Position numbers and translations under genes: made by a program. 64,000 nucleotides of DNA, taken from assembly GCA_014359765.1 (NCBI GenBank), contig JACIYT010000013.1, positions 1 to 64,000 on the forward strand, in the 5' to 3' direction. Below are positions 24,166 to 34,260 of this stretch, one piece after another. The stretch is from Roseovarius sp. Lineage in GTDB: Bacteria; Pseudomonadota; Alphaproteobacteria; Rhodobacterales; Rhodobacteraceae. The notes below the pieces were generated by a model. That model had not been told where the DNA came from and did not search any database. It was given only the letters and a program-made list of their open reading frames with translations. Each line of letters starts with the position of its first letter. Positions within the stretch are counted from its first letter, which is position 1.

Positions 24166-25637
24166 TCTGGTGCAAGCCGCGCGCGCAGCGCCGTCTTGAG
24201 CACCTTGCCGTAATTGTTCCTCGGCAGGCTCTCGACGGCGATGTAGCGTTTGGGCCGCTTGAAACGCGCGATATGGGCGCGGCAATGGGCATCGAGCGCC
24301 TCCGCCGTCGCCGTGCCCGCCACGAAGGCCACGACCACCTCGCCCCAGTCGGGATCGGGCGCGCCCACGACCGCCGCCTCGATCACCTCGGGATGCGACA
24401 GCAGCACCTCCTCCACCTCGCGGGGGTAGATGTTGGTGCCACCCGAGATGATCATGTCCTTGGAACGATCGCAGAGCGTGAGATAGCCGTCGCTGTCCAT
24501 CCGCCCCAGGTCGCCGGTCCAGAGCCAGCCGTCGCGCAGGGCGCTGGCGGTCGCCTCGGGGTTCTGCCAGTAGCCGGGCATCACCAGATCGCCGCGCACG
24601 AGGATCTCGCCCACCTCGCCCTCGGCCAGATCGCGGCCCTGCGCATCGGCGATGCGAATCTCTACCACCGATTGCGCCCGCCCGACCGAACCGAGCCGTG
24701 CGCGCCAGTCGGGATGGCTGCGGTCGGCCACCTCGTCGCGGGACAGGGCGGTGATCGCCATGGGCGCCTCGCCCTGGCCGTAGATCTGGATGAAGACCGG
24801 GCCGAACCAGTCCACCGCGTCGCGGATATCGGCCTCATACATCGGCCCGCCGCCATAGGTGATACTGCGCAGGCCCTCGCCGCGCGCGCCCTTGGCGCGG
24901 GCATGGGCCGTCAGGCGGCGCACCATGGTGGGGGCGGCAAACAGGTGCAGCCGGCCATGATGTTGCGCGAGATCGAGGATTTCTCCCTCGTCGAAGCCGC
25001 CCGATTCGGGGCAGACATGGCGCGCGCCGCGCAGCACATGCACCAACGCATAGAGCCCCGCGCCATGGCTCATCGGCGCAGCATAGAGCGTCGCATCCTC
25101 TGCCGTGACCGCATCGACATCGGCCAGATAGGACAGCGACATGGCCATGAGCATCCGGTGGGTGATCATCACCCCCTTGGGCCGCCCGGTGGTGCCCGAG
25201 GTGTAGAAGAGCCAGGCGAGATCACCGGGGGCACGGGCGGCGATCGTGGTCACCGGCGCGGCCTCGGCGACGGGCAGGGCGCTCACGCCTTCGGCCGCGA
25301 GCGCAGCGCGGTGATCGGGATCGGCCAGCACCAGCCGCGCCTCGGCATTGGCGATGATCCAGGCGGCCTCGGCGCCGTGCAGCTTGGCGTTGATCGGCAC
25401 CGCCGCCGCGCCCGCATACCAGATCCCGTAGAGTGCCGTGAGATATTCGGGCGCGTTGCCCATGAAGAGCGCGACCCGGTCGCCGGGCCGCACGCCCTGC
25501 TCCTGAAGCCAGCCCGCCACGGCGCGGGCGCGCCTGTCGAGGCCCGCATAATCGGCCAGCATCTCGCGCCCCAGAAAGAGCGCCGGGGCGTCAGGGCGCG
25601 CGCGCGCGATACGCTCGAGCCAGAGAGCGATGTTCAT
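24132..25637 (-). CDS. AMP-dependent acyl-CoA synthetase/ligase
   Basis: 501 residues. Activates a carboxylic acid to its CoA thioester through an acyl-adenylate. ANL superfamily motifs: FYTSGTTGRPKGVMITH (P-loop, about 167-183), IYGQGEAPMAIT, GWLWTGDLGRMDSDGYL, and the catalytic lysine in NNYGKVLK near the C-terminus. Closest in style to long-chain or aryl acyl-CoA ligases; the substrate is unknown. The start at 25637 (GGGAGGAT upstream) gives the normal N-terminus; an upstream ATG at 25754 would add 39 unrelated residues. Its 3' end overlaps the convergent small membrane protein gene. Confidence 0.92.
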   Translation of the reverse strand: MNIALWLERIARARPDAPALFLGREMLADYAGLDRRARAVAGWLQEQGVRPGDRVALFMGNAPEYLTALYGIWYAGAAAVPINAKLHGAEAAWIIANAEARLVLADPDHRAALAAEGVSALPVAEAAPVTTIAARAPGDLAWLFYTSGTTGRPKGVMITHRMLMAMSLSYLADVDAVTAEDATLYAAPMSHGAGLYALVHVLRGARHVCPESGGFDEGEILDLAQHHGRLHLFAAPTMVRRLTAHARAKGARGEGLRSITYGGGPMYEADIRDAVDWFGPVFIQIYGQGEAPMAITALSRDEVADRSHPDWRARLGSVGRAQSVVEIRIADAQGRDLAEGEVGEILVRGDLVMPGYWQNPEATASALRDGWLWTGDLGRMDSDGYLTLCDRSKDMIISGGTNIYPREVEEVLLSHPEVIEAAVVGAPDPDWGEVVVAFVAGTATAEALDAHCRAHIARFKRPKRYIAVESLPRNNYGKVLKTALRARLAPDQDAETSDSTR

Positions 25638-25824
25638 GGTGGATCCTCCCTTGTCCGGGTGCAGCAAACCACCCCGCGCGCCCGGGCGCAATCCCGCATC
25701 CCGCACGCCGCGCCGCTGCCCCGGCAATTGCCTGCTTTCATCGGTTCGGTGCATGGCCTATAAGCGGCCAATCGCATGCCATGCGGGCACGCCCGTGCCC
25801 GCCGCGCACTCACCGGGGACGAAG

Positions 25825-26316
25825 ATGTCGAACAAATCGCATGAATCGGACGTGGCCTTCATCAAGGCGCTTGCGGAATTGCTCAACGAGAACGATCTGA
25901 CCGAGCTCTCGGTCAAGCGGGAATATGGTGAGGATGACACGCTCCAGGTGCGGGTGAGCCGCAAGGGAGAGACCGTGACCCATGTCGCAGCCCCCCCGCC
26001 CGCCGCGCCGCTGGCGCCGGTCGCCCCTGCCGCCGCCCCCGCCGAAGCCGCGCCAGCCGTGGCCGAGGATCCCGCAAGCCATCCCGGCGCGGTGACCTCG
26101 CCGATGGTGGGCACGGTCTATCTTCAGGCCGAGCCGGGCGCGCCGCCCTTCGTCAGCGTGGGCGCACAGGTGGCCGAGGGTGACACGCTCTTGATCATCG
26201 AGGCGATGAAGACCATGAACCACATCCCCGCCCCGCGCGCGGGCACCGTGCGGCGCATCCTGGTCGAGGATGGCGCGGCGGTGGAATACGGCGCGCCGCT
26301 CGTGATCATCGAGTGA
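25825..26316 (+). CDS. accB: Biotin carboxyl carrier protein of acetyl-CoA carboxylase
   Basis: 163 residues. N-terminal helical region (1-60), a long Ala/Pro linker (62-95), and a C-terminal biotinyl domain with the biotin attachment lysine in EAMKTMNHI. Carries carboxybiotin between AccC and AccAD in the first step of fatty acid synthesis. Followed by accC with an eight-base gap, the usual accBC operon. GGGGACGAAG lies before the ATG. Confidence 0.96.
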   Translation: MSNKSHESDVAFIKALAELLNENDLTELSVKREYGEDDTLQVRVSRKGETVTHVAAPPPAAPLAPVAPAAAPAEAAPAVAEDPASHPGAVTSPMVGTVYLQAEPGAPPFVSVGAQVAEGDTLLIIEAMKTMNHIPAPRAGTVRRILVEDGAAVEYGAPLVIIE

Positions 26317-26324
26317 GGCGCGCG

Positions 26325-27674
26325 ATGTTCGACAAGATCCTTGTGGCCAATCGCGGCGAGATCGCGCTCCGGGTGATCCGCGCCGCGCGCGAGATGGGCA
26401 TCGCCTCGGTCGCGGTTCATTCCACGGCGGATGCCGATGCGATGCATGTGCGCATGGCCGACGAATCGGTGTGCATCGGCCCGCCGCCCTCCTCCGAGAG
26501 CTATCTCTCCATCCCCTCGATCATCGCCGCCTGCGAGGTGACGGGCGCGCAGGCGATCCATCCCGGCTATGGCTTTCTGTCGGAAAACGCCAATTTCGTG
26601 CAGATCGTCGAGGATCACGGCCTGACCTTCATCGGCCCCTCGGCCGAACATATCCGCATGATGGGTGACAAGATCACCGCCAAGGACACGATGAAGGCGC
26701 TTGGCGTGCCCTGTGTGCCCGGCTCGGAAGGGGGGGTGGCCAATCTCGGCGAGGCGCGGGCGCTGTGCGACGTGATCGGCTATCCGGTGATCGTCAAGGC
26801 CACGGCGGGCGGCGGCGGGCGCGGCATGAAGGTGGCGCGCGACGCGGGCGAACTCGAGCGGGCGTTCCTCACCGCGCGCGCCGAGGCCAAGGCCGCCTTT
26901 GGCAATGACGAGGTCTATATCGAGAAATACCTCACCACCCCGCGCCATATCGAGATCCAGGTCTTTGGCGACGGGCGCGGCCGCGCCGTGCATCTGGGCG
27001 AGCGCGACTGCTCGCTCCAGCGCCGCCACCAGAAGGTGCTCGAAGAGGCGCCCGGCCCCTGCATCTCTGACGAGGAGCGCGCGCGCATCGGGGCGATCTG
27101 CGCCGATGCCTGCGCGAGGATCGGCTATCGCGGCGCGGGCACGATCGAATTTCTCTACGAGAGGGGCGAATTCTACTTCATCGAGATGAACACCCGCCTT
27201 CAGGTGGAGCATCCCGTGACCGAGGCGATCTTTGGCGTCGATCTGGTGCAGGAACAGATCCGCGTGGCCGAGGGGCTGCCGATGTCCCTCACACAAGAGG
27301 ATCTGCTGATCAATGGCCACGCGATCGAGGTGCGCATCAACGCCGAGAAACTCCCCGATTTCGCGCCGCGCCCCGGCACGATCACCCAGTTTCACGCACC
27401 CGGCGGCCTCGGTGTGCGGATGGACAGCGCGCTCTATGACGGCTATCGGATCCCGCCCTATTACGACAGCCTGATTGCCAAGCTGATCGTGCATGGCAAG
27501 GACCGGCCCGCCGCGCTCAAGCGGCTGGCGCGCGCGCTCGGCGAGCTGATCATCGACGGGGTGGACACGACCGTGCCGCTGTTTCATGCGCTGCTTCAGG
27601 AAGAGGACATCCGGCGCGGAACCTATGATATCCACTGGCTCGAACGCTGGCTGGAAACCAACCTCAGGGCGTGA
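26325..27674 (+). CDS. accC: Biotin carboxylase of acetyl-CoA carboxylase
   Basis: 449 residues, normal length. ATP-grasp enzyme that carboxylates biotin on AccB. Features: N-terminal [19 protein letters not shown], glycine-rich ATP loop [40 protein letters not shown] and the C-terminal lid domain. The stop overlaps the aat start by one base (TGATG). Confidence 0.97.
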   Translation: MFDKILVANRGEIALRVIRAAREMGIASVAVHSTADADAMHVRMADESVCIGPPPSSESYLSIPSIIAACEVTGAQAIHPGYGFLSENANFVQIVEDHGLTFIGPSAEHIRMMGDKITAKDTMKALGVPCVPGSEGGVANLGEARALCDVIGYPVIVKATAGGGGRGMKVARDAGELERAFLTARAEAKAAFGNDEVYIEKYLTTPRHIEIQVFGDGRGRAVHLGERDCSLQRRHQKVLEEAPGPCISDEERARIGAICADACARIGYRGAGTIEFLYERGEFYFIEMNTRLQVEHPVTEAIFGVDLVQEQIRVAEGLPMSLTQEDLLINGHAIEVRINAEKLPDFAPRPGTITQFHAPGGLGVRMDSALYDGYRIPPYYDSLIAKLIVHGKDRPAALKRLARALGELIIDGVDTTVPLFHALLQEEDIRRGTYDIHWLERWLETNLRA

Positions 27675-28315
27675 TGCCCGGCCGCCTGCCCGCCGAACTG
27701 CTGTTGCACGCCTATTCGCTGGGCGTGTTTCCGATGTCGCAGGGCCGCGACGACCCGGAGGTGTTCTGGGTCGATCCCAGACGGCGCGGGGTGCTGCCAC
27801 TCGACGGATTCCACATCTCGCGCAGCCTGGCGCGGCGGATGCGCCGGGGGGGCTATGGCGTCACGCTCGATGCGGATTTCGCGGGCGTTCTCGACGGCTG
27901 CGCCGCGCGGGCCGAGACCTGGATCAGCGCGCCGATCCGTGAGGTCTATCATGAGCTGCACGCGCGGGGCCATGCGCATTCGCTCGAGATCTGGCAGGAG
28001 GGGGCGCTGGCGGGCGGGGTCTATGGCGTGGCGATGGGGCGGGCGTTTTTCGGCGAGAGCATGTTCTCGGCCCGCACCGATGCCTCCAAGCTGGCGCTGG
28101 CGCATCTGGTGGACCATCTGCGGCGCTGCGGCTTTGTCCTCTTCGACACGCAGTTCCTGACCGATCACCTCGCCCGGCTGGGCGCGGTCGAGATCAGCCG
28201 CGCGGCCTATCGCGCGCGCCTTGCCGAGGCATTGGGGGGGGCGGCGGATATCCACGCGCTCCCGCTCGAGAGCGACCCGGCTCAGGTGGTGCAGCGCAAC
28301 ACCCAGACATCATAG
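27674..28315 (+). CDS. aat: Leucyl/phenylalanyl-tRNA-protein transferase
   Basis: 213 residues. Transfers Leu or Phe from tRNA to N-terminal Arg/Lys of proteins, marking them for ClpS-ClpAP (N-end rule). Family motifs: LLHAYSLGVFPMS, FWVDPRRRGVLPLDGFHISR, WISAPIREVYHELHARGHAHS, GVYGVAMGRAFFGESMFS and DTQFLTDHL. Translationally coupled to accC, an order common in Rhodobacteraceae. The last 34 bases overlap the convergent DUF2155 gene. Confidence 0.96.
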   Translation: MPGRLPAELLLHAYSLGVFPMSQGRDDPEVFWVDPRRRGVLPLDGFHISRSLARRMRRGGYGVTLDADFAGVLDGCAARAETWISAPIREVYHELHARGHAHSLEIWQEGALAGGVYGVAMGRAFFGESMFSARTDASKLALAHLVDHLRRCGFVLFDTQFLTDHLARLGAVEISRAAYRARLAEALGGAADIHALPLESDPAQVVQRNTQTS

Positions 28316-28641
28316 CGCGGATGCTCCAGCGCGTTGAGCGCGGGCGAGGAGGCCAGCATCCAGCCGGAAAAGAGCACCTGCGCCGTAAGCGCGTTGCGGA
28401 TCACGAGATAGGCATAGGCGTCGCCGGCGGGGTTTTCCTCGGGATAGCGGCATTCGCCCAGTTCCACCGTGAGCGCGCCGAATTCCCCCACGCCGCCATT
28501 GGGCAGCTCGAGGTCGCGCAGTTCGGTGGTGATCTTGTCAAGAGCGCGCAGCACCGCGCCACTGCCGCGCGCCGTCGGTTCCTGCGCGCCCAGAGGCCCG
28601 GCCAGCACGAGGCCCAGAGCGAAGGCCGCCAGCCGGATCAT
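28282..28641 (-). CDS. DUF2155 periplasmic protein
   Basis: 119 residues with a signal peptide (MIRLAAFALGLVLAGPLGAQ). The conserved core is ALTVELGECRYPEENP, then YAYLVIRN and VLFSGWMLASSPALNALEHPRYDVWVLRC; the two cysteines may form a disulfide. DUF2155 is nearly confined to Alphaproteobacteria and its function is unknown. The gene overlaps the mlaD-like gene by four bases and follows NDUFA12, so it belongs to a short operon of envelope and respiratory genes. Confidence 0.92.
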   Translation of the reverse strand: MIRLAAFALGLVLAGPLGAQEPTARGSGAVLRALDKITTELRDLELPNGGVGEFGALTVELGECRYPEENPAGDAYAYLVIRNALTAQVLFSGWMLASSPALNALEHPRYDVWVLRCTT

Positions 28642-29093
28642 TCCGCGGCGCCGCCCTCGCCGGAGACGAATTTCATCAGCAGCGAGACGAGGCCGACCGA
28701 TCCCTGGGTGAACTCGATTTCATCGCCCGGCGCGTAATGGAAGGGCGAACCGCCGGGCAGGACCTCGACGTAATTGCCGCCCAGAAGCCCCTCGGAGGAG
28801 ATCGCCACGGCGCTGTCATCGGGCACGCTGATGCCCTCGCGCATGGTAAAGACCACCTGCGCGCGATAGGTCTCGGGATCGAGCCGCAAATCGGTCACGC
28901 GGCCCACCTTGACGCCTGCGACGCGCACATCGGTGCCGATGCTCACGCCATCGGCGCTGCGAAAGGAGGCGCTGAGCGGGTATTCGCCGCCGGTGCCGGT
29001 CATGCCGGTGGTCTTGCCGGCATAGGCCAGAAAGCCGATCGCCACGGCAAGGACGACACCGCCCACCAGAACCTCGGTCTTGTTCTCGGACAT
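28638..29093 (-). CDS. mlaD: MlaD-like phospholipid transport protein (MCE domain)
   Basis: 151 residues. One N-terminal membrane helix (LVGGVVLAVAIGFLAYA, about 9-25) anchors a single MCE domain: LSASFRSADGVSIGTDVRVA, GVKVGRVTDLRLDPETYRA, and EGLLGGNYVEVLPG. MlaD forms the hexameric ring that passes phospholipids between membranes with the MlaFEB transporter. The rest of mla is not in this window. Its ribosome-binding site (AAGGTCC) is carried in a short tandem duplication. Confidence 0.93.
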   Translation of the reverse strand: MSENKTEVLVGGVVLAVAIGFLAYAGKTTGMTGTGGEYPLSASFRSADGVSIGTDVRVAGVKVGRVTDLRLDPETYRAQVVFTMREGISVPDDSAVAISSEGLLGGNYVEVLPGGSPFHYAPGDEIEFTQGSVGLVSLLMKFVSGEGGAAE

Positions 29094-29094
29094 G

Positions 29095-29149
29095 GTTCGG
29101 ACCTTGTTTCTGTTCGGACCTTGTTGTTCGGGCTGCTTATTCGGGCTGC
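29095..29149 (-). repeat. Short tandem duplications before mlaD
   Basis: GTTCGGACCTTGTT occurs at 29095-29108 and 29112-29125 (period 17). TTCGGGCTGC occurs at 29127-29136 and 29140-29149 (period 13). In the minus-strand sense the first pair copies AAGGTCCGAAC, the region just before the mlaD start. The second pair overlaps the stop codon of the NDUFA12 gene. Confidence 0.85.
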
Positions 29150-29520
29150 CAGGCCTCGTAATCGCGCCGCTCGACCGGGGTCGGGCGACGGATCGAGCCC
29201 GCCGGGGCGTAGGCGAGCGGTGTGCCGGTCAGGTTCTCCTGATGCGGTTTTTCCCAGGGTTTGCGGGGCAGGGGGCGCTCGGTGGGCGGCTCGGCATAGG
29301 TGTGGTGCAGCCAGCCGTGCCATTCCGGGCTGATGCGGCTGGCCTCGGCCTCGCCGTTGAAGATCACCCAGCGGCGTTTGCCGTCGCGGCTCTGGTAGAA
29401 GGTGTTGCCCTCGGCATCCTCGCCCACGCGCACACCGTTGCGCCAGGTGTAGATCTGGGTGTTGAGCGTCTGCCCGTTCCACCAGGTGACGGCGCGCAGC
29501 AGCGTGTCGAGAATGCCCAT
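29137..29520 (-). CDS. NADH:ubiquinone oxidoreductase subunit NDUFA12
   Basis: 127 residues. Accessory complex I subunit shared by alphaproteobacteria and mitochondria (B17.2 type). Signatures: [41 protein letters not shown], and [16 protein letters not shown] [16 protein letters not shown]. The C-terminal region is basic and Pro-rich. It lies 43 bases upstream of mlaD on the same strand. The main nuo operon is elsewhere. Confidence 0.95.
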   Translation of the reverse strand: MGILDTLLRAVTWWNGQTLNTQIYTWRNGVRVGEDAEGNTFYQSRDGKRRWVIFNGEAEASRISPEWHGWLHHTYAEPPTERPLPRKPWEKPHQENLTGTPLAYAPAGSIRRPTPVERRDYEAWQPE

Positions 29521-29635
29521 GGACGACTCCTGTCTCGTGTCACGCCCTTATAGGCGCATCGGCGCGCCGAGGTCCAGACGCGCCTTTGCCCGGGGGCGCG
29601 CGCGGCGGCCCGCCGCCGGGCGGCGCGCACGCGGT

Positions 29636-30901
29636 TCAGCCCGCGCTCGTGCCTTCCTTCTTGCCGCGCGCCTCGCTGTAGATGACGAGGGGGGCGGCAT
29701 CGGAGGTCACGGCCTCCTCATTCACCACCACCTCTTCGACATTCTCGAGGCTCGGCAGGTCGAACATCGTGTCGAGCAGGATATCCTCGAGGATCGAGCG
29801 CAGGCCGCGCGCGCCGGTCTTGCGGGCGATGGCGCGGCGCGCGATGGCCTTGAGCGCGTCTTCGGTGAAGCTGAGCTTTGCGCCCTCCATCTCGAACAGG
29901 CGCTGATACTGTTTCACCAGCGCGTTCTTGGGCTCGGTCAGGATGGTGACGAGCGCCTCCTCGTCGAGATCCTCGAGCGTGGCCAGCACCGGCAGGCGGC
30001 CGACGAATTCCGGGATCAGGCCGAATTTCAGCAGATCCTCGGGCTCCAGCTCCTTGAAGAGCTCGCCGGCGTTGCGCGCGTCAGGATCCTTGACATCGGC
30101 GCCAAAGCCCATGGCGCTGCCCTTGTTGCGCTGTGCAATGATCCGGTCGAGCCCGGCAAAGGCACCGCCGCAGATGAAGAGGATATTGGTCGTGTCCACT
30201 TGCAGGAATTCCTGCTGCGGATGCTTGCGCCCGCCCTGCGGCGGCACCGAGGCCACCGTGCCCTCCATCAGCTTCAGCAGCGCCTGCTGCACGCCCTCGC
30301 CCGATACGTCGCGGGTGATCGAGGGATTTTCCGACTTGCGGGTGATCTTGTCCACCTCGTCGATATAGACGATGCCGCGCTGCGCGCGCTCCACGTTGTA
30401 TTCGCTGGCCTGCAAGAGCTTGAGGATGATGTTCTCCACGTCCTCGCCGACATAGCCCGCCTCGGTCAGCGTGGTGGCGTCGGCCATGGTGAAGGGCACA
30501 TCGAGAATGCGCGCCAGCGTCTGCGCCAGCAACGTCTTGCCGCAGCCGGTGGGGCCGATCAGCAGGATGTTGGATTTCTGCAACTCGATGTCGTTCTTGC
30601 CCGACTGGTTGAGCCGCTTGTAATGGTTGTGGACCGCGACCGACAGCACCCGCTTGGCGCGCGCCTGGCCGATCACGTAATCGTCGAGCACCTTGCAGAT
30701 ATCCTGCGGCGTCGGCACGCCCTCGCTCGCCTTGAGCCCGGCGCTGCGCGTCTCCTCGCGGATGATGTCCATGCACAGTTCCACGCATTCGTCGCAGATG
30801 AACACCGTGGGCCCTGCGATCAGCTTGCGCACCTCGTGCTGGCTCTTGCCGCAGAAGCTGCAATAGAGCGTGTTCTTGCTGTCGCCGGAATTTTTCGCCA
30901 T
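29636..30901 (-). CDS. clpX: ClpX ATPase, unfoldase of ClpXP
   Basis: 421 residues. N-terminal zinc-binding domain with C-S-F-C and C-D-E-C pairs (about 14-42), then the AAA+ core with Walker [13 protein letters not shown] (about 118), Walker [11 protein letters not shown], and FAGLD. It recognises, unfolds and threads substrates into ClpP; in alphaproteobacteria it also drives cell-cycle proteolysis. It is on the same strand as clpP, 131 bases downstream. A strong hairpin lies in that gap. Confidence 0.98.
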   Translation of the reverse strand: MAKNSGDSKNTLYCSFCGKSQHEVRKLIAGPTVFICDECVELCMDIIREETRSAGLKASEGVPTPQDICKVLDDYVIGQARAKRVLSVAVHNHYKRLNQSGKNDIELQKSNILLIGPTGCGKTLLAQTLARILDVPFTMADATTLTEAGYVGEDVENIILKLLQASEYNVERAQRGIVYIDEVDKITRKSENPSITRDVSGEGVQQALLKLMEGTVASVPPQGGRKHPQQEFLQVDTTNILFICGGAFAGLDRIIAQRNKGSAMGFGADVKDPDARNAGELFKELEPEDLLKFGLIPEFVGRLPVLATLEDLDEEALVTILTEPKNALVKQYQRLFEMEGAKLSFTEDALKAIARRAIARKTGARGLRSILEDILLDTMFDLPSLENVEEVVVNEEAVTSDAAPLVIYSEARGKKEGTSAG

Positions 30902-30995
30902 GGCTTTCCTTTCAGCGCCTCTGCCCGCGCGTCGTCTGGTCCTGTGCTTCCCGCCAAGCCTACGTCAGGGCCGCAAGCACCACAATGCGATTCTC

Positions 30996-31021
30996 GCGGT
31001 CGCCCGGGTGCGGGCGACCGC
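30996..31021 (-). terminator. Hairpin between clpP and clpX
   Basis: A perfect 10-bp stem, GCGGTCGCCC (30996-31005) with GGGCGACCGC (31012-31021), and a 6-base loop. No T tract follows on either strand, so it may reduce read-through or act as a processing site giving different clpP and clpX levels. Confidence 0.5.
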
Positions 31022-31032
31022 CTGTGCCCGCC

Positions 31033-31671
31033 CTACTTGTCGTCGCCCTCGGCGCCCGATTTGCCGCGGCTGGTCACGATCTCGTCAATGAGCCCCCATT
31101 CCTTCGCCTCTTCGGGCGACATGAACTTGTCGCGCTCGAGCGCGGTTTCGACGGTCTCGTAGCTCTGCCCGGTGTGATGGACATAGATCTCGTTGAGGCG
31201 CCGCTTGAGCTTGAGCGTTTCCTCGGCATGGATCATGATGTCGGTGGCCTGGCCCTGATACCCGCCCGAGGGCTGATGCACCATCACCCGGCTGTTGGGC
31301 AGCGAGAAGCGCATCCCCGGCTCACCCGCCGTCAGCAGCAGCGAGCCCATGCTCGCCGCCTGGCCGATCACCAGCGTCGAGACCTTCGGCTTGATGTATT
31401 GCATCGTGTCGTAGATCGACAGCCCCGAGGTCACGACGCCGCCGGGGCTGTTGATATACATGCTGATTTCCTTGGACGGGTTCTCCGCCTCGAGATGCAG
31501 GAGCTGCGCCACGATCAGGCTCGACATGCCGTCATGCACCGGCCCGCTGAGGAAGATGATCCGCTCCTTGAGAAGCCGCGAGAAGATGTCATAGGCGCGC
31601 TCGCCCCGGCTGGTCTGTTCCACGACCATGGGCACGAGGGTGTTCATGTAGATCTCGAAAGGGTCTTTCAT
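31033..31671 (-). CDS. clpP: ClpP ATP-dependent protease proteolytic subunit
   Basis: 212 residues, normal length. Catalytic serine in [11 protein letters not shown] (Ser107), histidine in MVHQPSGGY (His132), and the aspartate in the [13 protein letters not shown] region. Forms the tetradecameric chamber used by ClpX and ClpA. Upstream of clpX on the same strand. Confidence 0.98.
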   Translation of the reverse strand: MKDPFEIYMNTLVPMVVEQTSRGERAYDIFSRLLKERIIFLSGPVHDGMSSLIVAQLLHLEAENPSKEISMYINSPGGVVTSGLSIYDTMQYIKPKVSTLVIGQAASMGSLLLTAGEPGMRFSLPNSRVMVHQPSGGYQGQATDIMIHAEETLKLKRRLNEIYVHHTGQSYETVETALERDKFMSPEEAKEWGLIDEIVTSRGKSGAEGDDK

Positions 31672-31877
31672 CCTGTCCTGCCTGCTGGTTTCGCCCGGCC
31701 CCGAAAGGCACGAGTCTTCAAGATGGGCCGATCTTGGCGACCGGTGGCTAACGGAGTCTTAGTGGCGCGCCCCGCCTCCTGCAAGGGCAGGCGCGCGAAT
31801 CGCGCGGTGCGGGCGGGCTTGACAATTGGCGCCCGGTGCCGATCCTCCCCCGACTGCCCGCAGAGGAGTCCCCTGCC

Positions 31878-32225
31878 ATGCGCTTGCCCGATCTCGCCGA
31901 CCCCGACGCCGATATGGCGCGGATGCAGGACAGCGCCCGCGAAGCGGCCGATTTCCTGCGCGCGCTCGGCCATGAGGGGCGGCTGATGATGCTCTGTTAC
32001 CTGGTGCCGGGCGAGAAATCCGTGGGCGAGCTCGAGGCGCTGCTCGGGGCGCGCCAGGCGGCGGTCTCGCAGCAGCTCGCGCGGCTGCGCCATGAGGGGC
32101 TCGTGCAGGCGCGGCGCGACGGCAAGACCGTTTATTACCGCCTCGCCGATCCGCGCGCGATGCGCATTCTCGAGCTGCTCTACGCGCTGTTCTGCGCCCC
32201 GGACGGGCCGGAGCGCGAGACCTGA
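31878..32225 (+). CDS. ArsR-family regulator with the BigR/SqrR cysteine pair
   Basis: 115 residues, winged helix-turn-helix (GELEALLGARQAAVSQQLAR as recognition region). Two cysteines are present, Cys40 in MLCYLV and Cys106 in LFCAPD. Their positions match the reactive pair of the persulfide sensors SqrR (Cys41/Cys107) and BigR, which form a tetrasulfide link and release DNA. I therefore infer a sulfide/persulfide-responsive repressor rather than a metal sensor. GAGGAG lies ten bases before the ATG. No sqr, rhodanese or blh gene adjoins; the nearest gene is the convergent AhpD-like one, so its targets are probably elsewhere. Confidence 0.85.
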   Translation: MRLPDLADPDADMARMQDSAREAADFLRALGHEGRLMMLCYLVPGEKSVGELEALLGARQAAVSQQLARLRHEGLVQARRDGKTVYYRLADPRAMRILELLYALFCAPDGPERET

Positions 32226-32274
32226 GGAAGGGCGCGCTGTCACCAAGCGCCCTGCGGTATCGCGGCGCCGGGCT

Positions 32275-32859
32275 TCAGGCGCCCGCGACCGGCTTGCCGA
32301 CCGCAAAGGCCGCGAACCTGTCATCCATCTCGGTATGGCCGATATGGTTGGCGTAGTTCGAGATGGTCTTGACCGCGAGCGCGAGGATGATCTCGAGGAT
32401 GTGGACATCTCCATAGCCCGCGGCCTTGAACGCCTCGGCCTCGGCGCGGGTGGGCAGGCCGCGCGTCTCCCACATGTGATGGGTAAAGCGGCGCAGCGCG
32501 TCGAGCCTTGCGTCACCTGTCGGCTTGCCGTCGCGGATCGCCTGGGTATGTGCCTTCGAGAGTTTGGAGACATGCACCGCGATCATCGAATGCGCGGCGG
32601 TGCAATAGTCGCAGCCATTGGCAAGCGAGATGGTCAGGAACACGACCTCCTGTTCGGGCGGGGTAAAATGGCCCTGCTCGCGGAACCGGGCATAGCCGTG
32701 CAGATAGGTGCTCAGCAGGCCGGGATCGTTGACCATGACGCGATACATGTTGGGCACGAAGCCCATCCTCGCACGGACCCCGTCGAGCACTTCCCTGGCC
32801 TGACCCTCGGCCGCCTCATCGGTAACCGGGGGAAGTTCGATCCTGTATTCGGCAGTCAT
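32275..32859 (-). CDS. AhpD-like carboxymuconolactone decarboxylase family protein
   Basis: 194 residues. The AhpD-type redox site is present: NGCDYCTAAHSM, a CxxC followed by His. Other blocks are GFVPNMYRVMVNDPGLL, FTPPEQEVVFLTISLA, and the C-terminal EIILALAVKTISNYANH, typical of the peroxidase-related subfamily. Probably a thiol-dependent peroxidase or disulfide reductase, partner unknown. Start chosen at 32859, with GGAGGG five bases upstream; ATG 32871 has no ribosome-binding site. Convergent with the ArsR gene. Confidence 0.9.
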   Translation of the reverse strand: MTAEYRIELPPVTDEAAEGQAREVLDGVRARMGFVPNMYRVMVNDPGLLSTYLHGYARFREQGHFTPPEQEVVFLTISLANGCDYCTAAHSMIAVHVSKLSKAHTQAIRDGKPTGDARLDALRRFTHHMWETRGLPTRAEAEAFKAAGYGDVHILEIILALAVKTISNYANHIGHTEMDDRFAAFAVGKPVAGA

Positions 32860-33081
32860 GAGACCCTCCATGGATTGTTTTCGCAGGCAGGCTATGCCCG
32901 CTGCCGCAGCGATGGAACCACCCGGGCGATCACCGGCGCGTGAACATGGTGCGCGGACACAGCCCGGGCTGTGCAGACGCGCAGTCGAGACCGCGCCGGG
33001 CGCCCTCCACGCGCCGCCTCGTTGACTCGCCCCCGCCCATGCGGCACTCAGGAGGCCAGCACCATCTCAGAGGACCATGCC

Positions 33082-34257
33082 ATGATCCCGTCGATCCTGC
33101 CCACCTATAACCGCGCGCCGCTCTCCTTCGTCAGGGGCGAGGGGGCCTGGCTGATCGAGGCGGACGGGCGACGCTTTCTCGATCTGGGCGCGGGCATCGC
33201 GGTCAACGCGCTCGGCCATGCCCATCCCGGCCTTGTGGAGGCGCTGACCGAACAGGCGGGCCGGCTGTGGCACACCTCGAACCTCTTCCACATCCCGAAA
33301 CAGCAGGAACTTGCCGACCGGCTGGTGGCGGAGACCTTCGCCGACACGGTGTTCTTCACCAATTCCGGGACCGAGGCCTGCGAACTCGCGATCAAGATGG
33401 CGCGCAAGCATTTCCACGATGCCGGCCAGCCCGGGCGCACCACCATCCTGACCTTCGAGGGGGCGTTTCACGGCCGCTCCTCGGCGGCCATCGCCGCCGC
33501 CGGCTCGGAGAAGATGACGAAGGGATTCGAGCCGCTCCTGCCGGGCTTTCGCCACCTCCCCTGGGGCGATCATGACGCGCTGCACGCCGCCATCGACGAG
33601 ACGGTGGGCGCGATCCTGATCGAGCCGGTGCAGGGCGAGGGCGGCATCCGCGCCTTGCCCGACCAGTGCCTGAAGGGGCTGCGCGCGCTCTGCGATGCGC
33701 ATGGCCTGCTGCTGATCCTCGACGAGGTGCAATGCGGAATGGGGCGGACGGGACGGCTCTTTGCCCATGAATGGGCGGGCGTCACGCCAGATATCATGAT
33801 GGTGGCCAAGGGCATCGGAGGTGGCTTTCCGCTGGGCGCGGTGCTGGCGACCGAGGCCGCCGCCGCCGGCATGGGGGCAGGTACGCATGGCTCGACCTAT
33901 GGCGGCAACCCGCTCGCCTGCGCGGTCGGCTGCGCGGTGATGGCGCATGTCGCCGATCCGGATTTTCTCGCCGGGGTGCGGCGCAAGTCGGCGCTCCTGC
34001 GCCAGCGGCTCGAGGGGCTGGTGGCGGCGCATCCGGATGTCTTCGAGGAGGTGCGCGGCATGGGGCTGATGCTCGGGCTCAAATGCCGGATGCCCAATAC
34101 GGAGGTGGTCCAGGCCGGTCATGACGCGCTGCTGATCACCGTGCCGGCCGCCGATAACGTGCTGCGCCTGCTGCCGCCGCTCACCATCACCGAAGCGGAG
34201 ATTGCCGAGGCGCTCACCCGTCTCGACGCCGCCGCCACCGCGCTCGAGACTGCCTGA
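33082..34257 (+). CDS. argD: Acetylornithine aminotransferase
   Basis: 391 residues, PLP enzyme of arginine synthesis (N-acetylglutamate semialdehyde to N-acetylornithine). Signatures: [53 protein letters not shown] and the PLP lysine in [15 protein letters not shown]. Followed by argF on the same strand, so these two steps are co-transcribed. Related family members also act as succinyldiaminopimelate aminotransferase. Confidence 0.96.
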   Translation: MIPSILPTYNRAPLSFVRGEGAWLIEADGRRFLDLGAGIAVNALGHAHPGLVEALTEQAGRLWHTSNLFHIPKQQELADRLVAETFADTVFFTNSGTEACELAIKMARKHFHDAGQPGRTTILTFEGAFHGRSSAAIAAAGSEKMTKGFEPLLPGFRHLPWGDHDALHAAIDETVGAILIEPVQGEGGIRALPDQCLKGLRALCDAHGLLLILDEVQCGMGRTGRLFAHEWAGVTPDIMMVAKGIGGGFPLGAVLATEAAAAGMGAGTHGSTYGGNPLACAVGCAVMAHVADPDFLAGVRRKSALLRQRLEGLVAAHPDVFEEVRGMGLMLGLKCRMPNTEVVQAGHDALLITVPAADNVLRLLPPLTITEAEIAEALTRLDAAATALETA

Positions 34258-34260
34258 TTT

